Below, one piece after another: positions 49,640 through 58,092 of a stretch of DNA of 64,000 bases. A program made the position numbers and the translations under genes. Below the pieces are notes generated by a model, which worked only from the letters and a program-made list of their open reading frames with translations, was not told the origin of the DNA and made no database searches. Every line of letters begins with the position of its first letter. Within the stretch, counting starts at the first letter, position 1. The DNA is taken from positions 37,706 to 101,705 of the forward strand of contig NZ_JAEMHM010000023.1 in NCBI RefSeq assembly GCF_016458275.1, in the 5' to 3' direction. This DNA is from Geomesophilobacter sediminis (lineage in GTDB: Bacteria > Desulfobacterota > Desulfuromonadia > Geobacterales > Geobacteraceae).

Positions 49640-52159
49640 TTATCGGGCGCGGAGCGGGGGGAGGAATTGGCGGAGGGTGAAGTACCCCTCCCAGGGATCG
49701 CGCTCGAGGTGGATAAGCCGTTCCTTCAGGCCACGCAGGTGGAAGGCCCCCGGCGTGACGCCATCCACGAGCTCTTCCCAGGTGATCGGGACCGCGACGG
49801 GGGCTCCCGGGCGTGCCCGCAAGGAAAAGGGTTCCGCGGCATTGGCGCCGCGGCCGTTTCTCATCCAGTCGAGGTAGATCCGCTCGCCGCGCTCCTCCTT
49901 GGCGAGCTTTGCGGTCAGCCGGGACCGGAATTTCTCCTGCATCTCCGCGGAGATGCGGCGCGCAAAGCCGGTCACCTCTTTCCAGGGGGCCGCCGGAGCC
50001 AACGGGACTACCACGTAGTACCCCTTGCCGCCGGTCGTCTGGAGGAAGCTCTCCAGACCGTACCCCTGGAGATGGATCCGCAGCCGCAGGGCGGCCTCGG
50101 CGACCCGGTCCCAGGGAAAGCCGTCGGACTCGGGAGGATCGAGATCGAAGAGGAGCCGGTCCGGATGCTCCAGGTCGCTGTAGCGCGACTGCCAGGCGTG
50201 CACTTCGACCACCCCCATCCGGGCCAGGGTCAAAAGGCCTTCCTTGGAATCGACCGCGAGGTACTTTTCTTCGTGACCGGCGTCGATCGCCTTGACCGGA
50301 GCGGGGAAATTGGTGGCGTGCTTGCTGAACTTGCAGGCGTAGATGTTGGTGCGGCAGGTGATCAGGGTGAGGGGGCGGTCCTTGATGTGCGGCAGCATCC
50401 GGTCGGCCACCAGGGCGTAGTGGTTGATAATCTCCTCCCGCATGATCCGTTCGTGCGGGTAGACCGGCTGCTCCCTGGGCTCCCTGGCGCCGAAGCTGAG
50501 ACGAGCGGGGGGGGCGGCAGGGGGGGAGGCCGCGGCTGCAGGTGGCACCCGTGCCGCGGTGGACGCTGTGGACGGTGTGGCCCCTTCCGCCCCGGTTGGC
50601 TCCGGTATTTCCAGGACGACTTCCCGAGCGTCCTTGTCCTCGCGCAGCCCCTTGAACGAGGCGTGGCGCAAAAGTCCCGTCCCCGAGATCTCGGTGAAGG
50701 CTACTTCGGCCACCAGTTCGGGCCGGAGCCAGTGGGGATTGCGGTACTCCACCCCGGAGGGCGGGTTGACGAAGGACGGGTCGGGCTGCTCGTAGCGGCG
50801 CAGCACCTTGATCAGGGCTTCGCTCGATCCCGCGCTGTAGCCGGTCTTGATCTTGCCGGCAAAGACCAGGTTGCCGCCGCGGTCGTAATATCCCGCCAGC
50901 AATGAACCGAAGGGGCGCCCGACCCCGGATTCGGTGTAGCCCCCCACCACGAATTCCTGGCGCTGGGCGCATTTCACTTTCAACCAGCGCCGCGACCGCC
51001 CCGAGACGTATTCCGCCTCCACCTGCTTGGAAAGCACCCCCTCCAGCTTCCGCTCGCAGGCGGCCCGGAAAAAAGCTTCTCCGCTCCCCACGACGTGGTC
51101 CACATAGCGGATCTCGTCCATCTGCGGGATCAGGTCGGCGAGCAGCGCTTTTCGCTCGGCAAGCGGGACGGAGCGCAGGTCGTATCCCTCGTAGTTCATC
51201 AGGTCGAAAACCAGGTAGACGATGCCGCGGTCGTTGCCGTTTCTGAAGGCGTTTTGCAGCGCGTGGAAATCCGTCTTCCCCTCCGGGGTAAAGACCACGA
51301 TCTCCCCGTCCAGCCAGGCCCGGGTGACCGGAAGCCGGGCCGCGGCGCGGGCCAGGAGGTGGAGCCGGTCGGTGAAGTCATACCCCTTGCGGGTGAAAAA
51401 GCGGATGCCCCGTCCTTGCTTGTCGATCCGGCAGACCATGCGGAAGCCGTCGTACTTGATCTCGTGGAGCCATTCCCCACCTTCCGGGACCCGGTCCACC
51501 AGGGTGGCCGCCTGCGGCGCGATGTAATCCGGGAAACTTTCCCCCAGCGGGTGGCCGAACCCTTCCGGCTTCTCCTCGCCCCGCTCCGAGCTCCAGAGCC
51601 GGTCCCGGTCGGCGGCGATCTCCTCCAGGGTGCGCCCGGAGACGACGCTCGTCTCCTGCGCCAGTGCGTCCTCGGTGGCGGCGAATTCGTCCTCCTCCTT
51701 GATCAGGAGCCACTTCTTTTCGTCCTGCCGGATCAAAAGCCAGGTCCCGCGCAGCCTGTTTCCATGCAGCACGAAGCGCAGGCGCCCTCCGTAGTAGTCG
51801 CGCTTGCCGCCGTCGAGCGGCTCCCAGGTCCCCGTGTCCCAGATCAGAACGGTTCCCGCGCCGTAGTTTCCTTCCGGGATCACCCCTTCGAACTCGGCGT
51901 ACTCCAGCGGATGGTCCTCGGTCTGGTCCGCCAGGCGGTGCTGGCTTGGGTCCAGGGAGGGGCCCTTGGGGACCGCCCAGCTTTTCAGCGCCCCGTGGAG
52001 GCGCAGGCGGAAATCGTAGTGCAGGTGGGAGGCGGCGTGCTTTTGGACGACGAAGATGTCCCCGGTCGCCGGGGCGCTCCCCGACGGTTCCGGAGTGCGG
52101 TTGAAATCCCGCTTCCGGCGGTATTCCTCCAGGGGGGGGCGGTTGTTTGAGGGGCTCAT
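49640..52159 (-). CDS. ligD: ATP-dependent DNA ligase LigD (PE-ligase-polymerase)
   Basis: The ATG at 52159 (GGGGAAAG upstream) gives 839 residues; a TTG four codons earlier is an alternative. Domain order: 3'-phosphoesterase at 1-155 (HAASHLHYDFRLRL; H41, H45, H47, D49), ATP-dependent ligase at about 210-530 with the nucleotidyl lysine K235 (HEIKYDGFR), a Pro/Ala linker, and an archaeo-eukaryotic primase-type polymerase at about 560-839 (RLLFDLDPPE, TGGKGYYVVVPL). It performs end processing, gap filling and sealing in bacterial non-homologous end joining. Its usual partner Ku is not encoded in this window. A DUF72 gene lies beyond its start. Confidence 0.95.
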   Translation of the reverse strand: MSPSNNRPPLEEYRRKRDFNRTPEPSGSAPATGDIFVVQKHAASHLHYDFRLRLHGALKSWAVPKGPSLDPSQHRLADQTEDHPLEYAEFEGVIPEGNYGAGTVLIWDTGTWEPLDGGKRDYYGGRLRFVLHGNRLRGTWLLIRQDEKKWLLIKEEDEFAATEDALAQETSVVSGRTLEEIAADRDRLWSSERGEEKPEGFGHPLGESFPDYIAPQAATLVDRVPEGGEWLHEIKYDGFRMVCRIDKQGRGIRFFTRKGYDFTDRLHLLARAAARLPVTRAWLDGEIVVFTPEGKTDFHALQNAFRNGNDRGIVYLVFDLMNYEGYDLRSVPLAERKALLADLIPQMDEIRYVDHVVGSGEAFFRAACERKLEGVLSKQVEAEYVSGRSRRWLKVKCAQRQEFVVGGYTESGVGRPFGSLLAGYYDRGGNLVFAGKIKTGYSAGSSEALIKVLRRYEQPDPSFVNPPSGVEYRNPHWLRPELVAEVAFTEISGTGLLRHASFKGLREDKDAREVVLEIPEPTGAEGATPSTASTAARVPPAAAASPPAAPPARLSFGAREPREQPVYPHERIMREEIINHYALVADRMLPHIKDRPLTLITCRTNIYACKFSKHATNFPAPVKAIDAGHEEKYLAVDSKEGLLTLARMGVVEVHAWQSRYSDLEHPDRLLFDLDPPESDGFPWDRVAEAALRLRIHLQGYGLESFLQTTGGKGYYVVVPLAPAAPWKEVTGFARRISAEMQEKFRSRLTAKLAKEERGERIYLDWMRNGRGANAAEPFSLRARPGAPVAVPITWEELVDGVTPGAFHLRGLKERLIHLERDPWEGYFTLRQFLPPLRAR

Positions 52160-52189
52160 GTCTTTCCCCAACAGAGATTGGCGCCCTCC

Positions 52190-52222
52190 GGGCGCATCGC
52201 GCCTGGAAAGGCGCTCCCACAG
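52190..52222. repeat. REP-like family A palindrome
   Basis: CATCGCGCCTGGAAAGGCGCTCCCAC between the DUF72 and ligD genes. Confidence 0.65.
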
Positions 52223-52242
52223 GGTGGGCGGCGGTGCGTTGG

Positions 52243-52950
52243 TTACCCCGCTTCTCCCGCCAGTTCCCGGAATCGCTTCGCCAACTGCGGCGCCCTGGCC
52301 TCGTCCTCGTGCTTGAAGAAGATGAAGGCCTCGCTCCAGCGCTGGTCCTTGACCCGTTTGGCCCAGCGGGCGAGCTCCGCGTCGCCGTAGTCCGAGCGCC
52401 GTAGCCTCAGGTATCCGAACGGCCCGGTGGCGAGGAACGGGACCTCGATGCCGTCGTCGGTCTCGGCAAAGCAGAGTACCGCGCCGCGCTCTTTGAGGAG
52501 CCCGATGACGTCGTCATCGAACCAGGAGCGGCTGCGGAACTCGAAAGCGGCGCGGCACCCCTGCGGGAGCAACTGGAGGAAATCCCGCAGCAGGGGGAAA
52601 TCCTTTTTCAGGTACGGCGGCAGTTGGAAGAGGACCGGGCCGAGCCGGTCCTGAAGGGTCCCGGCTACCTTGAAAAGGTAAGCGACCGAGTCCCCCGCGT
52701 CCTTGAGCCGTTGCTGGTGGGTGATCCGCTGCGGCGCCTTCAGCACGAATCGGAATTCCGGCGGCACTTCCGCGCGCCACTGTTCCAGAACCGATTCCCG
52801 AGGCATCCGGTAAAAGGTGTTGTTGATTTCGACGCTCCGGAACACTCCCGCGTAGTAATGCAGCATCCGCTTTTCGGCCAGGTCTTCCGGATAGAAGAGC
52901 CCTTTCCATTCCTTGTAGGCATATCCGCTGGTGCCGACGTAGAGGTTCAT
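52243..52950 (-). CDS. DUF72 (YecE-like) protein
   Basis: The 235-residue protein matches DUF72: LYVGTSGYAYKEWKGLFYP, SVEINNTFYRMPRES, FRFVLKAPQRITHQQRL, GPVLFQLPPYLKKD and AAFEFRSRSWF. It has a TIM-barrel-like fold of unknown function. AAGGAGA lies ahead of the ATG. Although next to ligD and in the same orientation, a REP-like stem-loop separates them. No catalytic role has been shown for the family. Confidence 0.92.
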   Translation of the reverse strand: MNLYVGTSGYAYKEWKGLFYPEDLAEKRMLHYYAGVFRSVEINNTFYRMPRESVLEQWRAEVPPEFRFVLKAPQRITHQQRLKDAGDSVAYLFKVAGTLQDRLGPVLFQLPPYLKKDFPLLRDFLQLLPQGCRAAFEFRSRSWFDDDVIGLLKERGAVLCFAETDDGIEVPFLATGPFGYLRLRRSDYGDAELARWAKRVKDQRWSEAFIFFKHEDEARAPQLAKRFRELAGEAG

Positions 52951-53021
52951 GGTATCTCCTTGGCCGCAGCTCCCTATGCATCCCGAGGTCTCCTGCTGCG
53001 GCGCGGGCAGTGAAGGCGGAC

Positions 53022-53052
53022 TCTCTGTGGGAGCGCCATTCCTGGCGCGAAA
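53022..53052. repeat. REP-like family A palindrome
   Basis: TGTGGGAGCGCCATTCCTGG followed by CGCGA, in the gap upstream of the DUF72 gene. Confidence 0.65.
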
Positions 53053-53246
53053 AACGGTCCATCACCCCGGGGCTGGCGACTACCGCAGCATGCCGAGTCA
53101 ATCCCCGTTTCAGTTAATGCTGATACAGGCCGATACATACTCTCAGGTGCCGCTTCACTGTCATTGACAATGTCAGTTTATACCGTTACGTTTCCTCATT
53201 GATTAAAATAACGCGTCAGCTCGGCAGGATGGCAGGGGAGGGGACT

Positions 53247-53603
53247 ATGGAAGATGCTTCGGTGGTGGATATGGCGGCGCTCAAGGCCGGTCTGGCCCGG
53301 GTCCGGGCCCGGCGGCGCTATCTTTGGGCGCTGGTTATCGTGTATCTCCCCACGATGTGGCTCACCCAGCGGATCACCGGCTCCTTCGAGCAGTCGCTGC
53401 CGGTCTTCGGGATCTGGGTCGTGCTGCTGATTGTGGCCGTTGTCTTTGTCGCCAGTGTCAAATGCCCCCGCTGCGGCAACCCCTTCCATGTCAATGGAAT
53501 GACAATGCTGGTCCTGCGCCGCTGCCTGCATTGCCAGCTGCACGTCACTGCCGACCGGAGCGCGGCGGTGGCGACCGAATCGGTCCCCCCGCCGCAAAAG
53601 TAA
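53247..53603 (+). CDS. Small membrane protein with a zinc ribbon
   Basis: The start at 53247 is placed after GGGAGGGG and gives 118 residues; earlier in-frame ATGs at 53199 and 53229 are less well served. Two hydrophobic helices (about 26-45 and 52-72) are followed by a C-terminal zinc-ribbon-like domain with CPRC and CLHC pairs (VKCPRCGNPFHVNGM ... RRCLHCQLHV). Function unknown; the CxxC/CxxC pairs suggest a metal or nucleic-acid binding site on the cytoplasmic side. Monocistronic. Confidence 0.78.
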   Translation: MEDASVVDMAALKAGLARVRARRRYLWALVIVYLPTMWLTQRITGSFEQSLPVFGIWVVLLIVAVVFVASVKCPRCGNPFHVNGMTMLVLRRCLHCQLHVTADRSAAVATESVPPPQK

Positions 53604-53837
53604 AAAAAAAAGGGGGCCCCCTTTCGGGAACCCCGCGCAATCGCAGTCCTTTTACTATCCTTTTATCCCTGTACCGCTCCAGCGTGTACTGCTGTCCTGC
53701 CTCGCTGCTTCCTGCCTCGTGCCCGTCGTCCCGATCGGCACCGTTCCCGCTAAAAGAAACCTTCGTTTCGAAAAAATCCTGAGTATCTTTAATTAAGCAA
53801 CATCGGTGCCAATTCTAATGCTGGATGCCTTGCGCGG
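53604..53837. other. Intergenic between convergent genes, homopolymer-rich
   Basis: It begins with an A-run and GGGGGCCCCC (about 53605-53625), a possible weak bidirectional terminator. Beyond that no feature is recognised. Confidence 0.4.
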
Positions 53838-55796
53838 TCAGGGGCTCCTTCGGCCGGCGGCCCCTGCGATGTCCTCTTCGGTGAGGATCCCTGCGGCAGC
53901 CTTCAACTGGACCAGTCGGACCACGTTGTCGTAGAGGGCGCTTTTCAGGTCGCGCTGCGCCACCGAGTAGGCCTGTTCGGCGTTCAGAAGGTCGATCGCG
54001 GTGCGGGTCCCGATGCTGCGCCCCTTGCGCACCGCGTTGAGCTGGATCTGCGACGACGCTTCCTTCTGCTCCAGCGCCTTTACCAGGCTCACGTTGTAGG
54101 TGAGGTTGAAGTACGACTGCTTGACGTTTTCCCGCCGCTGCTCCCGGACCTGGTCCAGGATGTAGCGCCGCTCGCTCTCGTTGGCGGCCGCCCTTCGGAT
54201 CCGTGCGCTGGTCTCGCCTCCCGAGTACAGGGGAAGGGTGAGGGTGGCGCCGATCTGCCATTCGTGGGTCTCGACCTGGGGCGGGAACTGGTTTCCCTTG
54301 GCGACGAGGTAGGCCGCCGAAGCGTCCATGGTCGGCAAATGTTCCGCCTTTGCCGATTTGGTCTGCAGTTCGGAGCCGGTCAGGAGTTCCCGGGCCTGCT
54401 TGATCTGCGGATCGCGCTCCTCCATCCTGGTCAGCCACCAGTCGATGTCCTCCGGCTCGGGAGTCCGCGGCTGGCGCGGCAGGTAGTCGGCGACCGTCGC
54501 AACCGGCTTGCCGACGATGCTGGAAAGCCGCTGTTCGGCAATCCGGGTCACGCTCTCGGTACGGTTCAGGTCGGCGATGACGCTGTCCAGGCGGGCCTGG
54601 GCCTCGTACACGGAGATAATGTCCCCGGTCCCGGCCTTCAAAAACGCCTGGGCCTGCTCCAGCGCCTGGCGCACCCGGGAGATCTCCTCGCGGGCGATCG
54701 CTTCGTCGGCGCGGGCTTTGAGGATGCCGAAGTAGGCGTCGACGAGCTTGGCGATCAGGTTCTGCTTCGCGGCGGAGACGCCGGCGTCCTCGCTGCGCGC
54801 GCTGGCCGCGGCGGAGGCGAGGTTGTAGATGCTGGGGACGTGCAGCAGCGGGATGCTCGCCGAGGCGCTGTAGTTGTGGCCGAAGAGGGTGATGGTCTGC
54901 GTTGAGGCGGCCCCCGGGTTGTTGTAGTAGGTTTCGTCGATGTAGTTCAGGCCGAAGCCGGCGGATACCCGCGGGTAGAAGCTGGAACGGGCGACGTCGG
55001 TGTCGGCCTGGGTGCCGGCGTAGCGGGCCTGGGAGCGCCCCAATTCCGGATCGCTCGCCTTGGCCAAAAGGTACAGGTCCCAGAGGTTCTCCGGACCCAC
55101 CGGCTCCGCGGGGGGACCGGCCGGGGCGGCGGTGGCTGCCGGTGACCCGGTGGACGATGCCGACGGCCGGGTCGGAGTCGGGGCAGCGAGAACGTTAACC
55201 TGGGGGCGCGCGCCGGCGATGAAGCCGGGAGGCGTGGTCGACTGGGGCGGTGCCGGCTGCGGGGCAGGGCGCGCCGCTGCCGCGGCGGGGGCGACGGGGG
55301 GGGCCGGCTTGGCGGCGGCAACGGCCGATGCGGGGGGTGCCTCGGCAGCGTTCACCGTCAGACGAACCCCGTCGTGTCTCGGCCCCTGGTCGGGGAACAG
55401 GTAGGTGAGGCCGCGCGCGCCGGCATTCTCCCGGCGGAAGGAAAGCTTCAGCTTACCCGCCAGTTCCTGGACCACCTTCTGGGGCGGCTCGTCGCCGCGG
55501 AAGACAAGGAGGTCAACACCGAGGCTGGCGAGCAGGCGGTGGTAGGTGTAGGTTTCGTCGGCGGACAGCCCGCAGGCGACCACCACCTTGTGCGCGCCGT
55601 TGGCGGCGCCGAAAGCGGTGTCGTTGGGGAGCGGCTTTACCTGCGGGGCGACTCTGCCCAGCTGTTCGGCCACGGCGCGAGCCAGGGTGCAGGGCGGAAC
55701 CCACGGCAGTGGTGCCGCGGCTGGTGCGGCCGACGCGACCTCGGCGCTGGTCATGGTGCTGAGCGCGAGGAGCGCGATCTTGGCGTAATGCTTCAT
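53838..55796 (-). CDS. TolC-family outer-membrane protein of a type I secretion system, with N-terminal extension
   Basis: The 652-residue protein has a signal peptide (MKHYAKIALLALSTMTSAEV, then ASAA). Residues ~30-150 form an extra domain (CTLARAVAEQLGRVAPQ, FRGDEPPQKVVQELAGKLKLSF) that may sense or bind a partner. Then comes a long Pro/Ala linker (about 150-240) and a TolC-like domain (about 240-640): repeated helices with GKPVATVADYLP, QFPPQVETHEWQIGATLTLPLYSGGETSARIRRAAANE and RSIGTRTAIDLLNAEQAYSVAQRDL. It is the outer-membrane exit duct for the PrtD/HlyD pair encoded upstream. It is the last gene of the operon, 373 bp after the zinc-ribbon gene. Confidence 0.87.
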   Translation of the reverse strand: MKHYAKIALLALSTMTSAEVASAAPAAAPLPWVPPCTLARAVAEQLGRVAPQVKPLPNDTAFGAANGAHKVVVACGLSADETYTYHRLLASLGVDLLVFRGDEPPQKVVQELAGKLKLSFRRENAGARGLTYLFPDQGPRHDGVRLTVNAAEAPPASAVAAAKPAPPVAPAAAAARPAPQPAPPQSTTPPGFIAGARPQVNVLAAPTPTRPSASSTGSPAATAAPAGPPAEPVGPENLWDLYLLAKASDPELGRSQARYAGTQADTDVARSSFYPRVSAGFGLNYIDETYYNNPGAASTQTITLFGHNYSASASIPLLHVPSIYNLASAAASARSEDAGVSAAKQNLIAKLVDAYFGILKARADEAIAREEISRVRQALEQAQAFLKAGTGDIISVYEAQARLDSVIADLNRTESVTRIAEQRLSSIVGKPVATVADYLPRQPRTPEPEDIDWWLTRMEERDPQIKQARELLTGSELQTKSAKAEHLPTMDASAAYLVAKGNQFPPQVETHEWQIGATLTLPLYSGGETSARIRRAAANESERRYILDQVREQRRENVKQSYFNLTYNVSLVKALEQKEASSQIQLNAVRKGRSIGTRTAIDLLNAEQAYSVAQRDLKSALYDNVVRLVQLKAAAGILTEEDIAGAAGRRSP

Positions 55797-56169
55797 CGAG
55801 TTCCTTTCCCCCGGTGGCAGTCCCCGGAGGGTTGTGGCGGTTTTAACTGGCTGGTAATCGATCTCATTGAAACTTCAGGCATATATACATTAATCATGCC
55901 GACGTCTCTTTATGACGCTATGGGTGTAAATGACCGGTATCAGGTGCTTTTTGCTGCGACGACAGGTGGGCGAGGGGAGAGGGGTACCGGGGCGGGAATC
56001 GAAATTGTGACGGCAGCCACGTCAAGGAGTTGACGTGGCGGTGGCGTCTTTCCGGATTTGTCTGGTATTTCTGCGGGTTAGGTAGCTGTGCCGCGCCTGC
56101 GGCGGGGCGCGGCACTTTCCGGGGGGACCCGTTTGGTCAAAAAGCTGACGTCTGTGGCGCGAGAAACGG
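55797..56169. other. Intergenic with two perfect inverted repeats upstream of the TolC-like gene
   Basis: This 373-bp stretch holds a perfect 9-4-9 palindrome at 56017-56038 (CCACGTCAA-GGAG-TTGACGTGG) without a T run, a possible operator. A perfect 10-bp-arm hairpin at 56088-56115 (GTGCCGCGCC...GGCGCGGCAC) could terminate or stabilise the upstream transcript. The TolC-like gene may therefore have its own promoter. No gene was seen. Confidence 0.5.
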
Positions 56170-57210
56170 TCAGCGGACCAGCTTCACCACGTAGGCGGTA
56201 GCCACGATGTTCATCGCCGTGAAGAAGAGCACCACCAGGCATATGTAGAAGAGGTACTCCCCGAAATCGGATTTGGGCGCCGCCTCGCGGGCCGCGGCCG
56301 CCTTGATCTGCTGGGCGAGGTTGTTGATCTCGGCGATGGCCCCCTTCTGGGCCTCCTTGATCCCCTCTGCGGCGGCCTGGGTCTCGGAGGCAAAGGATTC
56401 GGCGACCTGCTGGATGGTGCTCACCGCGGTGAGGCTCTGCTCCTTCAGGTCGGTCAGCATCTCGTCCTTGATCTTCTCCGAGGTTTCGACGAAGTTGCCG
56501 ATGCTCGCGATGAGATCGGTGAGCATCTCGTTCTTCCCCGCCTCGGCGCCGGTGACCAGTTCGTTGATCCGGACCGCCAACTCCTCCGAGGCGCGGCTCC
56601 CACCGGTTTCGATCAGCTTTGCGATGGCGTCGGTCAGCTGGTTCAGGGAGTCGATCTGCGCCTTGAGCACCGGCTCGGTCAGGTCGTCCCCGGTATCGAT
56701 CTTCCGGATCACGATGGTCTCCTGGGCGACGAGCGGGCTTGCCGGCACCGGGGCTTGCTGCGGGGGCTCGGTCTCGGCCGGCTCCGGTTCGGCGCTCACC
56801 GCTTCAGGCTCCACCTCCAGCGGCGCGGCCGGCTCCGGAGCGGGTTCGTCCAGCTCATCCGCCGCTGCCCGGGCCAGTTCCTCGGGCGGCACTGCCGGCT
56901 CTTCGGCCGCCGCCGGTTCCTCCTCCGCCGCCGGCTCCTCGGCTGCTGCCGGCTCCTCGGTTGCTGCCGGCTCCTCAGCGGAAACGGCCGGCTCCTCGGA
57001 CGGGACCGCCGGCTCCGCCGCGGCGCCGCCCTGGCGCAGAGAATCCAGCGGGAAGCCGCATTCCGGGCAGGCCTCCTGGGAGAGGTCGACCGGATTGAGG
57101 CATTCCGGGCAGGTCGCCTTGCCGGCTTCGGTCGGGAAGCCGCACTCGGGGCAGAGTTCGGTCCCCTCGGGGATCTCGGAGTTGCACTCGACGCAGGTGG
57201 TGTTTGACAT
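56170..57210 (-). CDS. Zinc-ribbon coiled-coil membrane protein in the secretion operon
   Basis: The 346-residue protein has two N-terminal zinc ribbons (CVEC..CPEC and CPEC..CPEC within the first 55 residues). An acidic, repetitive Glu/Ala/Pro linker follows (EEPAAAEEPAAEEEPAAAEE, about 65-145). A long helical region (about 175-305, with AIAKLIETGGSRASEELAVRINELV and QSLTAVSTIQQVAESFASETQAA) probably forms a coiled coil. One C-terminal TM helix is at about 318-340. It resembles no known T1SS component. Located between the HlyD/GYF genes and tolC, it may link or regulate the export apparatus. Function unknown. Confidence 0.8.
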   Translation of the reverse strand: MSNTTCVECNSEIPEGTELCPECGFPTEAGKATCPECLNPVDLSQEACPECGFPLDSLRQGGAAAEPAVPSEEPAVSAEEPAATEEPAAAEEPAAEEEPAAAEEPAVPPEELARAAADELDEPAPEPAAPLEVEPEAVSAEPEPAETEPPQQAPVPASPLVAQETIVIRKIDTGDDLTEPVLKAQIDSLNQLTDAIAKLIETGGSRASEELAVRINELVTGAEAGKNEMLTDLIASIGNFVETSEKIKDEMLTDLKEQSLTAVSTIQQVAESFASETQAAAEGIKEAQKGAIAEINNLAQQIKAAAAREAAPKSDFGEYLFYICLVVLFFTAMNIVATAYVVKLVR

Positions 57211-57222
57211 TGCTACCCCTTC

Positions 57223-58065
57223 TCACTTCATGGAAATTTTTGCGTAAACCCCGTTCAGGTACATGATCAGCACCAGCGTCACGATCAGCGATGCGATCCA
57301 GACCCACAATTTGGGAGGCCGCGCCGGGACCTCGCGGTCGCGGTGGTAGAGGTAGGCGGGGACGGCCAGGCAGAGCCAGCTCTCCCCCTTGCCGACCTCG
57401 GCTCCCCCCTTGCGGACCCGGTAGAAATCGACGTAGCAGACCAGGATGTTGATCAAAACCGTGATCCACCAGAGCTCCCCATAGTAGGCGAGCTTTCTCC
57501 GGGTAAGGGAGACGGTCGTCTCGGTGGCGACGATCTGGACGATCCCGCCCCAAAGCGGCGCGAGCGCCAGGACCCAAAGGAGATAATTCGCCGGCGCCGG
57601 TTCCGCAGCTTCGATGAGCTCCTCCGGAGCCGCCTCCACCGCCGACTCCCGGTATTCGGAGAGCAGCACCCAGTCGGCAAGTCCCGCCCTCCAGATCGGC
57701 GTCTCCGCCGCAAGGGTGCCCGAAGCGGCGAGGGTGCGGATCCGTTCCAGGCGGACCGGTCCCTGCAACCCGCCGGCGTTCACGTAGTACCATGCCTCGG
57801 CGGGGGGAAGATCGGTATCGGCCGCGATCGCCCCGGGAGCGGCGCCGTTGCCGGGGCTCGCTTTGGTGTTCCCTGCCGGATCCGGTTTCCGCTGCGGCTT
57901 CCGGGTGTCACTCGGGCGCAGTTCCGCCACCTTGGCGCGCGGCACCGACTGCTTCGCGGCGGGGGGGACCGGCGCCTCGGCCCCGGTCGCGGCTCCGCAC
58001 TTGGGGCAGGTAACGGCCCGCGAAGAGATCCTGCTGGCGCATTTTTTACATGCTACTAAAGCCAC
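57223..58065 (-). CDS. Zinc-ribbon/GYF-like membrane protein in the secretion operon
   Basis: The 280-residue protein has an N-terminal zinc ribbon (CKKC..CPKC at 6-24), a disordered Pro-rich linker and a GYF_2-like domain (about 90-140: AWYYVNAGGLQGPVRLERIRTLAASGTLAAETPIWRAGLADWVLL). Its C-terminal part has several hydrophobic segments (about 160-178, 196-215, 232-242 and 256-275). GYF domains bind Pro-rich peptides; the Pro-rich TolC linker and the partner proteins are candidates. It lies 12 bp ahead of the next zinc-ribbon gene. Not a standard type I secretion component. Confidence 0.8.
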   Translation of the reverse strand: MALVACKKCASRISSRAVTCPKCGAATGAEAPVPPAAKQSVPRAKVAELRPSDTRKPQRKPDPAGNTKASPGNGAAPGAIAADTDLPPAEAWYYVNAGGLQGPVRLERIRTLAASGTLAAETPIWRAGLADWVLLSEYRESAVEAAPEELIEAAEPAPANYLLWVLALAPLWGGIVQIVATETTVSLTRRKLAYYGELWWITVLINILVCYVDFYRVRKGGAEVGKGESWLCLAVPAYLYHRDREVPARPPKLWVWIASLIVTLVLIMYLNGVYAKISMK

Positions 58066-58092
58066 CGTTGCTCCTTCGAAAACCCGGGTCCG

